34,952 nt of DNA from an uncultured Lachnospiraceae bacterium (GTDB lineage: Bacteria; Bacillota; Clostridia; Lachnospirales; Lachnospiraceae). Position numbers and translations under genes: made by a program. The stretch spans positions 1-34,952 of the forward strand of contig CATJJD010000203.1 in assembly GCA_949740385.1 (NCBI GenBank), in the 5' to 3' direction. How positions within the stretch are numbered: the first letter of the stretch is position 1; each line of letters begins with the position of its first letter. Shown piece by piece: positions 9,763 through 19,258 of this stretch. Below the pieces are notes generated by a model. That model saw nothing but the letters and a program-made list of their open reading frames with translations, was not told where the DNA came from and searched no databases.

Positions 9763-9890
9763 GGTGCCCCCCGTAAAAATGTCCCTCTGAGCACGGTCAA
9801 TAATGACTTTTCTATGGAAAACTGTCTCTTTTTCTTTTCATCCCCTCAGCTATAATATAAATCAGCAAAAAAATATGGAGGGAATAAAAC

Positions 9891-11453
9891 ATGGCACATT
9901 CATTTATCTGTGATCCGAAAACTGCCGTCGTTGAGACTACGAAAGGCAAGATCCACGGCTACGTCTACGACGGCATTCATATGTTCAAAGGAATTCCATA
10001 CGCAAAGGCAAAAAGATTCCATGCGCCTGAACCGATGGATGCCTGGGACGGCGTTTTAGAGACGACGAACTACGGTTTCGTATGCCCGCTTCTGGACTTT
10101 GAATCAAAACCGATGGGAGAGCTGGCCGTGCCGCACCGCTTCTGGGTGATGAACGAAAACTGCCAGAACCTGAACGTCTGGACACCGGCATGTGACAATA
10201 AGAAACGTCCGGTTATGGTGTGGCTTCACGGAGGGGGATTTGAGGCAGGCTCCGCAATCGAGCAGATCGCATACGAGGGGGAGAACATGACAAAGCTGGG
10301 AGACGTTGTCCTTGTCTCTGTTAACCACCGCCTGAACATCCTGGGCTACTTTGACATGTCGGCTTACGGCAGTGAATACGCCAACTCCGGAAACGCCGGA
10401 ACAGACGATATTGTCGCTGCACTTCAGTGGGTTCACGACAACATCGAAGCCTTCGGAGGCGACAGGGACAACGTGGTTGTCTTCGGCCAGTCCGGCGGCG
10501 GCATGAAGGTTACAACACTGCTCCAGACTCCGGCAGCGGACGGACTCGTGGCTAAGGGAATCGTCATGAGCGGCGTGATCGCCTCGGAGCAGGCAGATCA
10601 GACCGGAAGCGGCGAGGAACTGGTAAAAGCCGTAATGAATGAGCTGAACATCAGCACTGCAAAGGAGCTGGAGGACGTTCCGTACGCACAGTTTGCAGCC
10701 GCATACAAGAAGATCCGCCCGGCAATGCAGGCAGAGGGAAAATATGTGGGATGCGCACCGCAGCCGAACGCGTACTACGCAGGCGAACCGCTCTCCAACG
10801 GCTTCCGCAGGGAGACCGCTTCCGTTCCGCTTATGATTGGCAGCGTGTTCGGCGAATTCGCCTCCTTTGCGCCGAACCGCTACGACAGAGCGAGCATGTC
10901 GGCGGAAGACGGCTGGAACACAATAAAAGAAGTGATGGGAGAGGATGCCGTAACGGAGCTTAAGCCGCTGTTTGACGCAGCTTACCCGGAGAGAAACCCG
11001 GTGGATCTGCTCAACCTCGACTTTATGATGCGGCTTCCGAAGCAGCAGTACATCCGGATGAGAAGCGAGATCAACCCGAACACGTACTCCTACCTCTTCA
11101 ATATGGATATGCCGATGGAAGGAGGAAAGACGCCGTGGCACTGCGTGGACATCCCGTTCTTCTTCCACAACACGGAGCTTGTTCCGGTAACTCAGGTGGA
11201 AGGCGTTACCGAAAAGCTTGAGGAGGAGATTTTCGAGAGCACCATCGCCTTTGCGCGCACGGGCAATCCAAACAACGCAAAGCTTGACACCTGGAAAGCC
11301 TCCACGGCCGACAACGAGCACACCATGGTACTCGGACCTTCCAGCGGTGTCCGGACGAATTTTGACAGAGAGCTGATCCCGGCGATTGCAAAGCACATGG
11401 GCCCTGTTTTCGAGCGCATGATGAAGGCCGCTTCCGGGAAGATTCAGCACTGA
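9891..11453 (+). CDS. Type-B carboxylesterase/lipase family protein
   Basis: 'PVMVWLHGGGFEAGSA', nucleophile elbow 'VVVFGQSGGGMKV', 'GIPYAKAKRF' N-terminus; candidate -10 TATAAT at 9851-9856. Confidence 0.92.
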   Translation: MAHSFICDPKTAVVETTKGKIHGYVYDGIHMFKGIPYAKAKRFHAPEPMDAWDGVLETTNYGFVCPLLDFESKPMGELAVPHRFWVMNENCQNLNVWTPACDNKKRPVMVWLHGGGFEAGSAIEQIAYEGENMTKLGDVVLVSVNHRLNILGYFDMSAYGSEYANSGNAGTDDIVAALQWVHDNIEAFGGDRDNVVVFGQSGGGMKVTTLLQTPAADGLVAKGIVMSGVIASEQADQTGSGEELVKAVMNELNISTAKELEDVPYAQFAAAYKKIRPAMQAEGKYVGCAPQPNAYYAGEPLSNGFRRETASVPLMIGSVFGEFASFAPNRYDRASMSAEDGWNTIKEVMGEDAVTELKPLFDAAYPERNPVDLLNLDFMMRLPKQQYIRMRSEINPNTYSYLFNMDMPMEGGKTPWHCVDIPFFFHNTELVPVTQVEGVTEKLEEEIFESTIAFARTGNPNNAKLDTWKASTADNEHTMVLGPSSGVRTNFDRELIPAIAKHMGPVFERMMKAASGKIQH

Positions 11454-11482
11454 TAAAAAATGAGAGAAGGAGTTTCGTTTGT

Positions 11483-12427
11483 ATGAAAAAAGCACCGGCT
11501 AAAATAAAAGAAAGAAAGTACACGAAAGAAGCGATCGTTAAGGATTTCCGCAGAAACGGCAAGCTCTATCTTATGGCGGTTCCCGCGATTGTCTGCCTGA
11601 TTCTCTTCGCCTACCTTCCGATGGGCGGAGTTGTGATGGCGTTTAAGGACTACAAGCCTAAGCTTGGTATTTTCGGCAGCGACTGGATCGGCTTTAAGCA
11701 CTTTACCGACTTTTTCACGTCCTTCTATTTTCCGCGGACGATGAAAAATACGCTCTGGATCAGCTTCCTGCAGCTGTTAATCGAATTTCCGGTCACAATC
11801 ATCTTCGCACTGCTTCTGAATGAGATTGTGAGCACGAAATTCAAGCGCACCATCCAGACCGTCAGCTACATGCCATACTTTATCTCCATGGTCGTAATCG
11901 CAGGTATCATCGTAGACTTCTGTTCGTCCAGAGGCGCGCTGACCGCACTTGTATCCCTGTTTACGGGAAGCAACCAGAATCTGCTCAGCCAGCCGGAATA
12001 CTGGCGGCCGATCTACATTGTATCCGACCTCTGGCAGGGACTCGGATTCGGCAGTATTATCTACATAGCCGCACTCTCCGGCGTGGACAAGGAGCTGTAT
12101 GAGGCGGCGGAGATCGACGGTGCAAACCGCTGGAAGCAGACGCTGCACGTAACAATCCCCGGCATCTCCTCCACGATCATCATCATGCTGATCTTAAAGA
12201 TCGGCAGTATGATGGGTGTCGGATACGAGAAAACCATTTTGCTCTACAACAATCAGATTTACGAGACTGCTGATATTATTTCATCTTATGTATATCGAAA
12301 AGGTCTGGAAGAGTTCAACTACGGCTACTCCACCGCCGTCAGCCTTTTCAACTCCGTAATCAACTTTATATTACTTGTAATATCAAACAAACTGAGCAAA
12401 AAATATACAGAGACGAGCTTATTCTAA
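11483..12427 (+). CDS. CUT1 sugar ABC transporter permease (LplB-type)
   Basis: EAA-like loop 'LYEAAEIDGANRWKQTLHVTIPGISSTI'; paralogous to 3399..4349. Confidence 0.93.
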   Translation: MKKAPAKIKERKYTKEAIVKDFRRNGKLYLMAVPAIVCLILFAYLPMGGVVMAFKDYKPKLGIFGSDWIGFKHFTDFFTSFYFPRTMKNTLWISFLQLLIEFPVTIIFALLLNEIVSTKFKRTIQTVSYMPYFISMVVIAGIIVDFCSSRGALTALVSLFTGSNQNLLSQPEYWRPIYIVSDLWQGLGFGSIIYIAALSGVDKELYEAAEIDGANRWKQTLHVTIPGISSTIIIMLILKIGSMMGVGYEKTILLYNNQIYETADIISSYVYRKGLEEFNYGYSTAVSLFNSVINFILLVISNKLSKKYTETSLF

Positions 12428-12455
12428 TTACAGAATGCAGCGGAAAGAGGGAAAC

Positions 12456-13349
12456 ATGAAACGTAAAAAATCGATTGGCAGAACTATTTTTCAAATATGT
12501 AACGGGCTGTTTTTTATCTTTATGATTGTCATTTGTATCGCGCCCATCTGGCACGTCGTGTGTGCTTCATTCTCGGATGCCTCCTGGGTTATGGCACAGA
12601 CCGGTGTCATCACACGCATCAAGGGATTTAACCTGCACGGATACCGGATGGTATTCCAGAACAAGGAGATCTGGAGCGGCTACTTAAATACCATCATCTA
12701 CTGTATCGGCACCACGGTGATCGGACTGTTAATTACCGTCATGATCGCCTATGTAACCGCAATCAAAGGTGTTCTCTGGGCGGACGCAATTATGCTTTTT
12801 GCATCCTTCACCATGATGTTCGGCGGCGGTATTATCTCCTCCTACATCATCAACACCCAGTTTCTGCACCTGTACAACAACCGCTGGGCAATTATTCTTC
12901 CGGGATGCTTCTCCGTTATGTATCTGATCCTGATACGTACCGCGATGAAATCCGTACCGGAAAGCCTTGTAGAATCCGCCATGCTGGACGGCGCGGGCCA
13001 CATGACGGTATTGTTCCAGATACTGCTGCCGCTCATCAAGGCAACCCTTGCAACCGTCATTCTCTACTACGTGGTTATGCAGTGGAATTCATGGTTCCAG
13101 GCCGCCGTTTACTTAAGAAAGCGCGATCTGTATCCGCTTCAGATCATCATCAAGGAGATTTTGATCACCGGCGATACCTCGTCATCCACAAACATGAGCG
13201 CAACCGATGTTACAGGAGACTTAACGCTTTACAAGCAGCTGATCAAGTACTGTACCATCGTCGTATCATCCGCACCTATTTTTGCTTTTTATCCGTTCAT
13301 CCAGAAATACTTTGAGTCCGGCGTTATGATCGGAGCAGTCAAGGGTTAA
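12456..13349 (+). CDS. CUT1 sugar ABC transporter permease (YtcP/LplC-type)
   Basis: ATG at 12456 with RBS AGAGGGA preferred over ATG 12435; C-terminal 'PFIQKYFESGVMIGAVKG'. Confidence 0.92.
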   Translation: MKRKKSIGRTIFQICNGLFFIFMIVICIAPIWHVVCASFSDASWVMAQTGVITRIKGFNLHGYRMVFQNKEIWSGYLNTIIYCIGTTVIGLLITVMIAYVTAIKGVLWADAIMLFASFTMMFGGGIISSYIINTQFLHLYNNRWAIILPGCFSVMYLILIRTAMKSVPESLVESAMLDGAGHMTVLFQILLPLIKATLATVILYYVVMQWNSWFQAAVYLRKRDLYPLQIIIKEILITGDTSSSTNMSATDVTGDLTLYKQLIKYCTIVVSSAPIFAFYPFIQKYFESGVMIGAVKG

Positions 13350-13383
13350 CCTGCAGACGGGTAAAAAATATCTCTTCACGCAA

Positions 13384-13416
13384 GACCGCCGCACCAGTCA
13401 TTCCGGTGCGGCGGTC
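13384..13416. terminator. Strong hairpin between convergent genes (likely bidirectional terminator)
   Basis: GACCGCCGCACC (13384-13395), 9-nt loop, GGTGCGGCGGTC (13405-13416). Confidence 0.65.
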
Positions 13417-13424
13417 GTCATGTG

Positions 13425-15797
13425 TCAGTCCTGTGCGGATTCCTTTTCTCCCTGATTCCTTGCGATTCCCTCCTTGTACTGCCCCGGCGTAATGCCCTCG
13501 TAGCGCTTGAAGGCGCGCTGGAGCGTCTTAATGTCGGTATAACCGGTTGCGTCCGCGCAGCTCCTGATCGTGCTGCCCTGCTCCAGCAGCTCCTTACAGC
13601 GGGCAAGGCGCACCGAGTGCACATAGTCGAGAATCCCAAATCCCGTCTGTCTGCGGAACCGGTTGCCTATATGGGCGGCGGACACCGCGAAATGCTCCGC
13701 GATAAAGGACACGTTCAGCTCCGGATTGCAGTAATTGTCGCGGATATAAGCCTTGACGGTCTCCGCCCAGGTGCTGTCGGAGGTGTTCTCGTTCTGATAG
13801 TGAAACATCTCGTCAAAAAGCTTTTCTATCTCCCGCTCCAGATCCGCCGTGGAGTGGGTCCCCAGCAGCCGGGATGAGTACTCCGTCTTGATCTCGTTGT
13901 TCATCCCCATGTCGCTCAGCTTGTCCAAAAGCATACTGATCAGCGCGTAGGCCTGGCACTGATTGTATGTAAAATACCGAATATCGTGCAGAAAACAGCT
14001 CTCCATAATCTCGCCGATCAGCTCCCTTGCCATGGCGTAGTTGTTCACCATCAGACTGTTGGAGAGGTTCTTTTTCAGCTGCAGCAGCACCGTGCCGTCC
14101 GGATTTAAGGCCTCCACCTCCGACGTATAGAAGTTGACCCGCGCGCTGTCCTTCCAGAAGGTGACATGGGACGTGGTCATGTAGGCCTCCTCGTAAGCGT
14201 AGGACAACTCCGTCCAGAGCTCGTGCCGGTCGCTGACCGCCACACAGGAATCCAGCTCAAACGCCTTTCGGAAAAAGTCGATACAGATGTCCGACCTTGC
14301 AATCAGCCGATGATGGTCGTCCTCCTCCTCACAGGCCGGCACCAGACAGACAACCATATTGTCCATCACAATGCTGATCCCCAGAGAATCCTTTTTATCC
14401 TTTTCCAGAAACGCCTCGTCGATGACATTTTTCAGCGAGAAAAACAGAAGAGAGTAGGATTCGCGGCTCTCCCGCTGGGCCCGTATAAAGCTGCAGGACT
14501 CAATATTCGAAAAGCAAAACAGAACAATCTGGTAGGCGCCGATCTCCTTAAGCCTCGGCTCACTCTCGTGAAACTCCAGAATCCAGTCCTCGTTGGGATA
14601 AACCCCCTTTAAAAATCCCGACAGCGTATCCTCAAACTCGCTCTCGTGCTGCCGATACACCTGGCGGGTTAACCGCTGGTTATCCCGCAGCAGCACAAGA
14701 AGCGCATCCTCCAGCTTGCGGTAGCTCTCCGAGAGCACAATATTCGTATTTTTCTTCTGACTGTCGTCGAGAATGGACAGCAGGTGATTCAGCGGCGCGC
14801 TGTTCTTCTTTGTAAAATAGAGCGCCGCGCATATGCCGATCACAATACTTAAGGCAATCCCGATCCCGTACTGGCGGACAAGCGCATAGATGTCCCGGTA
14901 AAAAACCTTCTTTGAAAGGCACAGTCCGTAGTAGAGATCCAGCTCGTCCGACGCCGTCCCCGAAATCAGAAGCGCATCGTCCGCCGTCTCCCAGAAGAAA
15001 TTCCTCCCCGCCTCCGCGTAAGCTACAAAGGTGTCATAGCCCGGCAGCTCCTCTGCCAGAACCGGCAGATTCTGATGATCGAACAGCACCTCTTCGTCTG
15101 TCCACACAAGAAACAGCTCGTCCTTCGGCAGATCCATGTAGCCGGTCTCCGCCCGGAGCGCATCCCATGAAATCAGCGCGTAGGATACGCCGACCTTCCT
15201 CTTTAAGCTGTAATCATAGATGCTCTGATAAATCAGAATATAAAAAACCCCCCCATTTTCCAGAATCTGATACCCGTTATAGCCGGCGGTTATCCTTTTA
15301 AACTCATCGATCTCTGTTCCGTAATACGCCAGATACTCGCGGTAGAGAATCGGCACATACCGCTTGGCATCCGTCACAAAGGAGTCATTGTTGTCAAAGT
15401 AAATTCCCAGACTGCTTATGTAGGGGTAGCTGTTTTTAAGGTCCGAGAGCGATTCCGAAAGATTGGACACACAGAGCATGTCCTTCGGGTTATAGGCCTT
15501 CTCCTGTTTCAGCTGCAGCGTGTTCGGATTGACCGACGCCGTCGCAGCCGCGATTCTTCCGTTGCGCAGCATGTTGTCGCAGATCGACTTCTCATGCTTT
15601 AATATGCTGCTCTGATACTGGTGCGCATCCCTGCGCATAATATTGTTCGCATTGAATATACAAAACAAAAATGCAGTAAACGGTATAAACAGAACGACAA
15701 GATAGGTGAAAAAAAGAAACTTATGCTCCTTCACAAATACCAGAATCTGATGGTTCAGATGAATGGGCCATGCTTTGTTTTTTTCCCCTGCAGTCAT
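13425..15797 (-). CDS. Membrane-bound AraC-type regulator (two TM segments flanking an extracytoplasmic sensor, C-terminal AraC HTH)
   Basis: Start at 15797 (MTAGEKNKAW...) preferred over the track start at 15977. TM 'FLFFTYLVVLFIPFTAFLFCIF' and 'YGIGIALSIVIGICAALYF'; HTH 'VSFIAEHFAVSAAHIGNRFRRQTG...ADATGYTDIKTLQRAFKRYEGITPGQYK'. Confidence 0.9.
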   Translation of the reverse strand: MTAGEKNKAWPIHLNHQILVFVKEHKFLFFTYLVVLFIPFTAFLFCIFNANNIMRRDAHQYQSSILKHEKSICDNMLRNGRIAAATASVNPNTLQLKQEKAYNPKDMLCVSNLSESLSDLKNSYPYISSLGIYFDNNDSFVTDAKRYVPILYREYLAYYGTEIDEFKRITAGYNGYQILENGGVFYILIYQSIYDYSLKRKVGVSYALISWDALRAETGYMDLPKDELFLVWTDEEVLFDHQNLPVLAEELPGYDTFVAYAEAGRNFFWETADDALLISGTASDELDLYYGLCLSKKVFYRDIYALVRQYGIGIALSIVIGICAALYFTKKNSAPLNHLLSILDDSQKKNTNIVLSESYRKLEDALLVLLRDNQRLTRQVYRQHESEFEDTLSGFLKGVYPNEDWILEFHESEPRLKEIGAYQIVLFCFSNIESCSFIRAQRESRESYSLLFFSLKNVIDEAFLEKDKKDSLGISIVMDNMVVCLVPACEEEDDHHRLIARSDICIDFFRKAFELDSCVAVSDRHELWTELSYAYEEAYMTTSHVTFWKDSARVNFYTSEVEALNPDGTVLLQLKKNLSNSLMVNNYAMARELIGEIMESCFLHDIRYFTYNQCQAYALISMLLDKLSDMGMNNEIKTEYSSRLLGTHSTADLEREIEKLFDEMFHYQNENTSDSTWAETVKAYIRDNYCNPELNVSFIAEHFAVSAAHIGNRFRRQTGFGILDYVHSVRLARCKELLEQGSTIRSCADATGYTDIKTLQRAFKRYEGITPGQYKEGIARNQGEKESAQD

Positions 15798-15898
15798 AAG
15801 TAGGCGCTCCTTTGCAGAATAAAATGCTGAAAATGACGTTACCCGTCCATTATACCAAAGCAGCATCGGCGCCTCAAGGAAAAAGGGGGCAAATCCAT

Positions 15899-15970
15899 AT
15901 TTTTGACGCGCATGTGAAAAATGGTATCCGAAGAAAACATAGAAAATACAGCAAAAAAGATTTTTGACGC
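15899..15970. repeat. Perfect 11-bp direct repeat ATTTTTGACGC upstream of the second binding-protein gene
   Basis: Copies at 15899-15909 and 15960-15970, 61 bp start to start, in a divergent intergenic region. Confidence 0.55.
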
Positions 15971-16051
15971 TTTTCAATTCCCCAATTTCGGGCTATGTTA
16001 GATGCAACCGAATGATTTCGGAAAAAAGATACGGCAAAAAGGAGAAATGCT

Positions 16052-17674
16052 ATGAAAAAGAAGAAAATCACAAGTATCCTGCTTACCGCCTCACTGCTTG
16101 CAGGTCTGGCAGCCGGATGCGGCGGCCCTGGCAAGGGCGGCAGCGACAGCAGCATTCCGGGCGGAACCGAGCTTGTCGCAGGAGAGTACGACGGAACCAT
16201 CAAGCTTCCGCTCTCGGAGGAACCCGTAACCTTAAAGATCTGGCTCACGGCCGACGCCAATTTCTTCACCGTTTTAAGCGACTACAATGAGAGTGAATTT
16301 TTCCAGGAGATGGAGAAAAGAACCAACGTACATCTTGAGTTCGACGTTCCGCCTTCCGGGGAGGAATCCACCGCCTACAACCTGATGATCTCCTCCGGCG
16401 AGCTTCCGGACATGATCTGTATGCCGGCTATGTATCCGGACGGCCTGGACGCGGCGGTCGAGGACGGGTACTACCTGGATCTGACCCCGTACATGGATAC
16501 ATACCTCTACAACTACAACAAGATCCGCACGTCGGATCCGGAATTTGAGAAGAATACGGTAACCGACTCCGGCCGCAACGCAATCATCTACATCCTCAAC
16601 ACCGAGCCGCAGGGACCGTGGGTAGGTATGCAGATCCGCCAGGACTGGCTTGACGAGCTCGGTCTTGAGACTCCGGTGACCTACGATGATCTGGAGAACG
16701 TTCTGACACAGTTTAAAGAGAAGAAGGGCTGCTACGCACCGCTCGCCTTAAGCTCCACCGCAAACTTCGCCTTCGGCGAGCTGGCTGCGGGCTTTGGCGT
16801 AAACGGAAGCTACTTTAATAAGGACGGCACGGTTGTTGCCGGCTACGCAACCGAAGAGTGGCGCGCATACCTTGCCAAAATGCACGACTGGTATGTAAAG
16901 GGCCTGATTGATCCGGACTTTATGACAGACTCTCCGTTCTTCGTGGACACTGAGCTTGTCACCACCGAGCAGTCCGGCGTATGGTACTCCATGTACACAA
17001 TGGCTTCCATGTATGAATCCAGCGTTCCTGGCATGGTAGTAAAGGCTCTCGCAGGACCGAAGCTCAACAAGGACGACACGACCCACATCCGTATTGCGGA
17101 CACACACATCGCAAACGGCGGTCTTGCAATCTCCGCGGATTCCGAGTACAAGGAAATCGCAATGCAGTGGATCGATTACCTGTTCTCAGAGGAGGGAATG
17201 GCGCTTGCAAACTACGGTATCGAGGGCAAGACCTTCAATTACAACGAAGACGGAAGCGTAGCTTTCACGGACGAGATCTTAAACAACCCGGACGGTCTGA
17301 CGGTCTCCCAGGCTCTGATCTCAAAGACCCTGGTTCCGTCCCAGATTCCGAGCAACTACGACTGGACGAGAGAGCTGATCATGGTAAGTGAGAAGGATCT
17401 TGAATCCTACGACATCTGGGCCGCCCCGGATCACCTTGACGACTGGGTAATGCCGGCATTTATGTCGCTTACCAGCGAAGAGAACGTTGAGTTTGCTTCC
17501 CACAATGCGGACATCAACACCTACGTACAGGAAGCATCCAGCCAGTTTATCTCCGGCGTGCTTGACATCAACGGCGCAGACTGGGATAATTACATGAAGA
17601 CCATTGAGGATATGGGTTACAAGCGCTGCGTGGAGCTCCAGCAGGCAGCCCTCGATCGCTACTTACAGCGTTAG
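16052..17674 (+). CDS. Extracellular solute-binding lipoprotein, CUT1-type ABC importer
   Basis: Signal peptide with lipobox 'LAAGCGG' and solute-binding protein-like body; probable partner of permeases 11483-13349. Confidence 0.9.
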   Translation: MKKKKITSILLTASLLAGLAAGCGGPGKGGSDSSIPGGTELVAGEYDGTIKLPLSEEPVTLKIWLTADANFFTVLSDYNESEFFQEMEKRTNVHLEFDVPPSGEESTAYNLMISSGELPDMICMPAMYPDGLDAAVEDGYYLDLTPYMDTYLYNYNKIRTSDPEFEKNTVTDSGRNAIIYILNTEPQGPWVGMQIRQDWLDELGLETPVTYDDLENVLTQFKEKKGCYAPLALSSTANFAFGELAAGFGVNGSYFNKDGTVVAGYATEEWRAYLAKMHDWYVKGLIDPDFMTDSPFFVDTELVTTEQSGVWYSMYTMASMYESSVPGMVVKALAGPKLNKDDTTHIRIADTHIANGGLAISADSEYKEIAMQWIDYLFSEEGMALANYGIEGKTFNYNEDGSVAFTDEILNNPDGLTVSQALISKTLVPSQIPSNYDWTRELIMVSEKDLESYDIWAAPDHLDDWVMPAFMSLTSEENVEFASHNADINTYVQEASSQFISGVLDINGADWDNYMKTIEDMGYKRCVELQQAALDRYLQR

Positions 17675-17681
17675 CTTTACG

Positions 17682-17714
17682 GCTGGCGGTACCAAAAAGT
17701 ACCGCCGGCTTTTT
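17682..17714 (+). terminator. Rho-independent terminator after binding-protein gene
   Basis: GCTGGCGGTAC (17682-17692), loop CAAAAA, GTACCGCCGGC (17699-17709, one T-G wobble), then TTTTTC. Confidence 0.8.
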
Positions 17715-17742
17715 CAAAAACATTTTCAACAGGGGAATCGTT

Positions 17743-19254
17743 ATGAATAAAAAAATAAAATTGTTAAGCGTTCTGACGCTGTCCGCACTTCTGTGCAGCG
17801 CCTGCGGAGGTTCGCCCAATCAGCCGGCCGGCTCCGGCGCCGACACGCAAAAGACAACAGACACACAGCAGCCGGACTCACAGCAGCCGGACTCACAGCC
17901 GGCCGACACACAGACTTCGGAAGGCCCGGCCGCCTCACCGGTCTCCTACGGCACCGTCATCGAGTGCTGCGACTGGGGCCCGGCAGTCACAAAGCTTGTG
18001 GTATCCTTCGACGGCGAGCTTGCGTCCGCCGCTCCGGAATCCTTTAAGGCCAGTGTCCGCCGCACCTACGCGGGAACCGACAATGTGGTACAGGAAATGA
18101 ATTATCAGACCTTTACACCCGAGGACTCCAAAACCGCCGAGGGCGAGCGAAACATCGAGAACGTTTACCTCTCCGACGAGAAGGGCAATGCCGTGGACGG
18201 CAGTTCTCAGTATGTAACCCTTGAAATGACTGTCGCGCCGGAGGAGGGCTACGGAAACGCTGCCGGCATGGAGACAGAGTCGGGACTTGGCTTTGCCGTG
18301 CTGCTGGACTGCAGCTATTCCGTCACCTACATCGGTGAAAACGGCGTCGAAACCATCTGCAGCGCAAAGGACGAAAACCTGTGCCGGATGCCGGTTGTGG
18401 ACAAATTCACGCACGACCAGTGCTACACCACCGAGACAGCCGCCATTCTGGAGGACGGTCTGGACAACGACAGCATCTGCTACTCCAGCTACGAGCCGCA
18501 GGATGAAGAGAGCCATCCGCTCCTGATCTGGCTGCACGGAGCCGGCGAGGGCGGAAAGGACACCAGAGTTCCGATGATGGGAAACAAGGCGTGCTCTTTC
18601 GCGGACGAGACCTTCCAGAACATTATGGGCGGCGCTTACGTGCTCATTCCGCAGACGCCGACCGTCTGGATGAACGCGACGGGAACTCCTTATGAGCTGA
18701 GCGCGGAAAATCCGACATCCATGTACACCCAGACACTGATGGAGCTGATCGAGAGCTACGTGGCGGTGCATCCGGGAATCGACACCAAACGGATCTACAT
18801 CGGCGGATGCTCCAACGGCGGATACATGACCATGAACATGATTCTCAGCTACCCGGACTATTTTGCGGCTGCATATCCGGTCTGCCAGGCATACGCGGAC
18901 GAGTTTATCAGCGACGAACAGATCGAGTCCATCAGGGATCTGCCGATCTGGTTCACCCACTCCTCCGACGACATGACGGTTGTACCTGCCACGACGACAA
19001 TCCCAACCTACAAGCGGCTGCAGGAAGCCGGAGCGAAGAATCTCCACTTTACCTACTGGACGAACGTGCACGACACTTCCGGAAAATACACGGGAATGGA
19101 CGGCAACCCCTATGTCTACTACGGACATTTCTCATGGATCTACGTCTTTAACAACGAGTGTACCGTCGACAACGACTACACCGAGGGCAAGACGACGGAC
19201 GCAAAGGGCAGCGGACAGACACTCTTCGAGTGGCTGGCAGAGCAGTCCAGATAA
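17743..19254 (+). CDS. Secreted lipoprotein esterase (PHB-depolymerase/feruloyl-esterase-like alpha/beta hydrolase)
   Basis: Lipobox 'LLCSAC', repetitive DSQQPDSQ linker, 'LLIWLHGAGEGGKD', nucleophile elbow 'IGGCSNGGYMT', 'IWFTHSSDDMTV'. Confidence 0.87.
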   Translation: MNKKIKLLSVLTLSALLCSACGGSPNQPAGSGADTQKTTDTQQPDSQQPDSQPADTQTSEGPAASPVSYGTVIECCDWGPAVTKLVVSFDGELASAAPESFKASVRRTYAGTDNVVQEMNYQTFTPEDSKTAEGERNIENVYLSDEKGNAVDGSSQYVTLEMTVAPEEGYGNAAGMETESGLGFAVLLDCSYSVTYIGENGVETICSAKDENLCRMPVVDKFTHDQCYTTETAAILEDGLDNDSICYSSYEPQDEESHPLLIWLHGAGEGGKDTRVPMMGNKACSFADETFQNIMGGAYVLIPQTPTVWMNATGTPYELSAENPTSMYTQTLMELIESYVAVHPGIDTKRIYIGGCSNGGYMTMNMILSYPDYFAAAYPVCQAYADEFISDEQIESIRDLPIWFTHSSDDMTVVPATTTIPTYKRLQEAGAKNLHFTYWTNVHDTSGKYTGMDGNPYVYYGHFSWIYVFNNECTVDNDYTEGKTTDAKGSGQTLFEWLAEQSR

Positions 19255-19258
19255 ATAA

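Noticed and set aside
10104-11495. 463-aa antisense ORF
   Set aside because: Lies fully opposite the well-supported carboxylesterase; Cys/His/Arg/Val-rich with no family motifs, typical of an antisense frame in GC-rich coding DNA.
17868-17900. Tandem CAGCAGCCGGACTCA repeat
   Set aside because: Encodes the low-complexity QQPDS linker of a lipoprotein; ordinary for such linkers.
17935-19128. 397-aa antisense ORF
   Set aside because: Opposite the lipoprotein esterase; composition and lack of motifs indicate an antisense artefact.
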